Notes under the pieces: model-generated
Told to the model about the DNA's origin: nothing
The model's input: the letters and a program-made list of their open reading frames with translations, nothing else
The model's database searches: none
Made by a program: the position numbers and the translations under genes
DNA from: Planctomycetota bacterium
GTDB taxonomy: Bacteria > Planctomycetota > Phycisphaerae > FEN-1346
Assembly (NCBI GenBank): GCA_026386995.1
Contig: JAPLMO010000387.1
Location: 1 to 13,128, forward strand
Reading direction: 5' to 3'
DNA length: 13,128 bases
Shown here: positions 13,112-13,128 of the stretch, one piece after another
Numbering within the stretch: the stretch's first letter is position 1
Layout: every line of letters begins with the position of its first letter

Positions 13112-13128
13112 ATGATCGTTCTTTTTGC
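13112..13128 (+). CDS. Possible start of a gene running off the window
   Basis: GGAGG at 13098-13102 is followed nine bases later by ATG 13112, and the frame reads M-I-V-L-F to the window edge. The spacing is acceptable, and a divergent gene next to htrA would be natural. Five codons cannot identify it. Confidence 0.25.

Larger units (their letters stand above)
12807..13128. other. Upstream region of htrA to the window edge
   Basis: These 322 bases hold the htrA ribosome-binding site and leader, its candidate promoter, the 76-bp palindrome at 12936-13011, and a possible plus-strand gene start at 13112. I found no complete gene on either strand. Confidence 0.6.

Overview
The window is GC-rich bacterial chromosome (most genes look about 65-70% GC), densely coded, with no tRNA, rRNA, CRISPR array or transposase gene visible. 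The gene set fits a Gram-negative environmental bacterium, and I lean towards Planctomycetota. It includes an archaeal-type ApgM phosphoglycerate mutase, a Mut7-C protein, a two-PDZ HtrA protease, lipoprotein signals, and many palindromic intergenic repeats. That placement is inference from gene content and style, not from a marker gene.

Layout. (1) Positions 1-483 hold two convergent copies of a tiny basic gene whose core, RVEKPKKGRGSYDR, resembles the ribosome-rescue factor ArfA. The left copy is cut by the window edge and runs into a frame-broken Cys-rich small protein. The right copy overlaps the stop of an enolase-superfamily epimerase-like gene (483-1649, minus). (2) Positions 1888-6975 (plus) are an ABC importer operon of the ferric iron/polyamine type: ATPase, a lower-GC lipoprotein that looks inserted, a solute-binding lipoprotein, and a permease with two fused halves. 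A second, diverged copy of the end of the ATPase gene sits immediately before the binding-protein gene and overlaps its start. This suggests the lipoprotein segment was spliced into an originally coupled gene pair. (3) Positions 7062-9044 (minus) are a membrane PAS-GGDEF-HD-GYP protein with an intact cyclase half and a mutated phosphodiesterase half. (4) Positions 9170-12806 (minus) carry a Mut7-C nuclease-like protein, ApgM and HtrA. (5) The last 300 bases are the htrA upstream region and perhaps the first codons of a plus-strand gene.

The most distinctive non-coding feature is a set of palindromic repeats. Two 96-bp elements (5119-5214 and 11116-11211) are nested inverted repeats with compensatory changes between arms. 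Two others (1687-1764 and 12936-13011) share the GGGTG.CA-type termini. A second family of 26-nt GC hairpins occurs twice (9681-9706 and 11243-11268). Two further hairpins with identical stems follow the ATPase gene. They resemble REP/REPIN elements. One lies between the binding-protein and permease genes, where a REP is known to shape expression in the E. coli malE-malF pair.

No single undescribed multi-gene system is evident. The best candidates for novelty are the inverted ArfA-like pair, the repeat families and the remodelled transporter operon.
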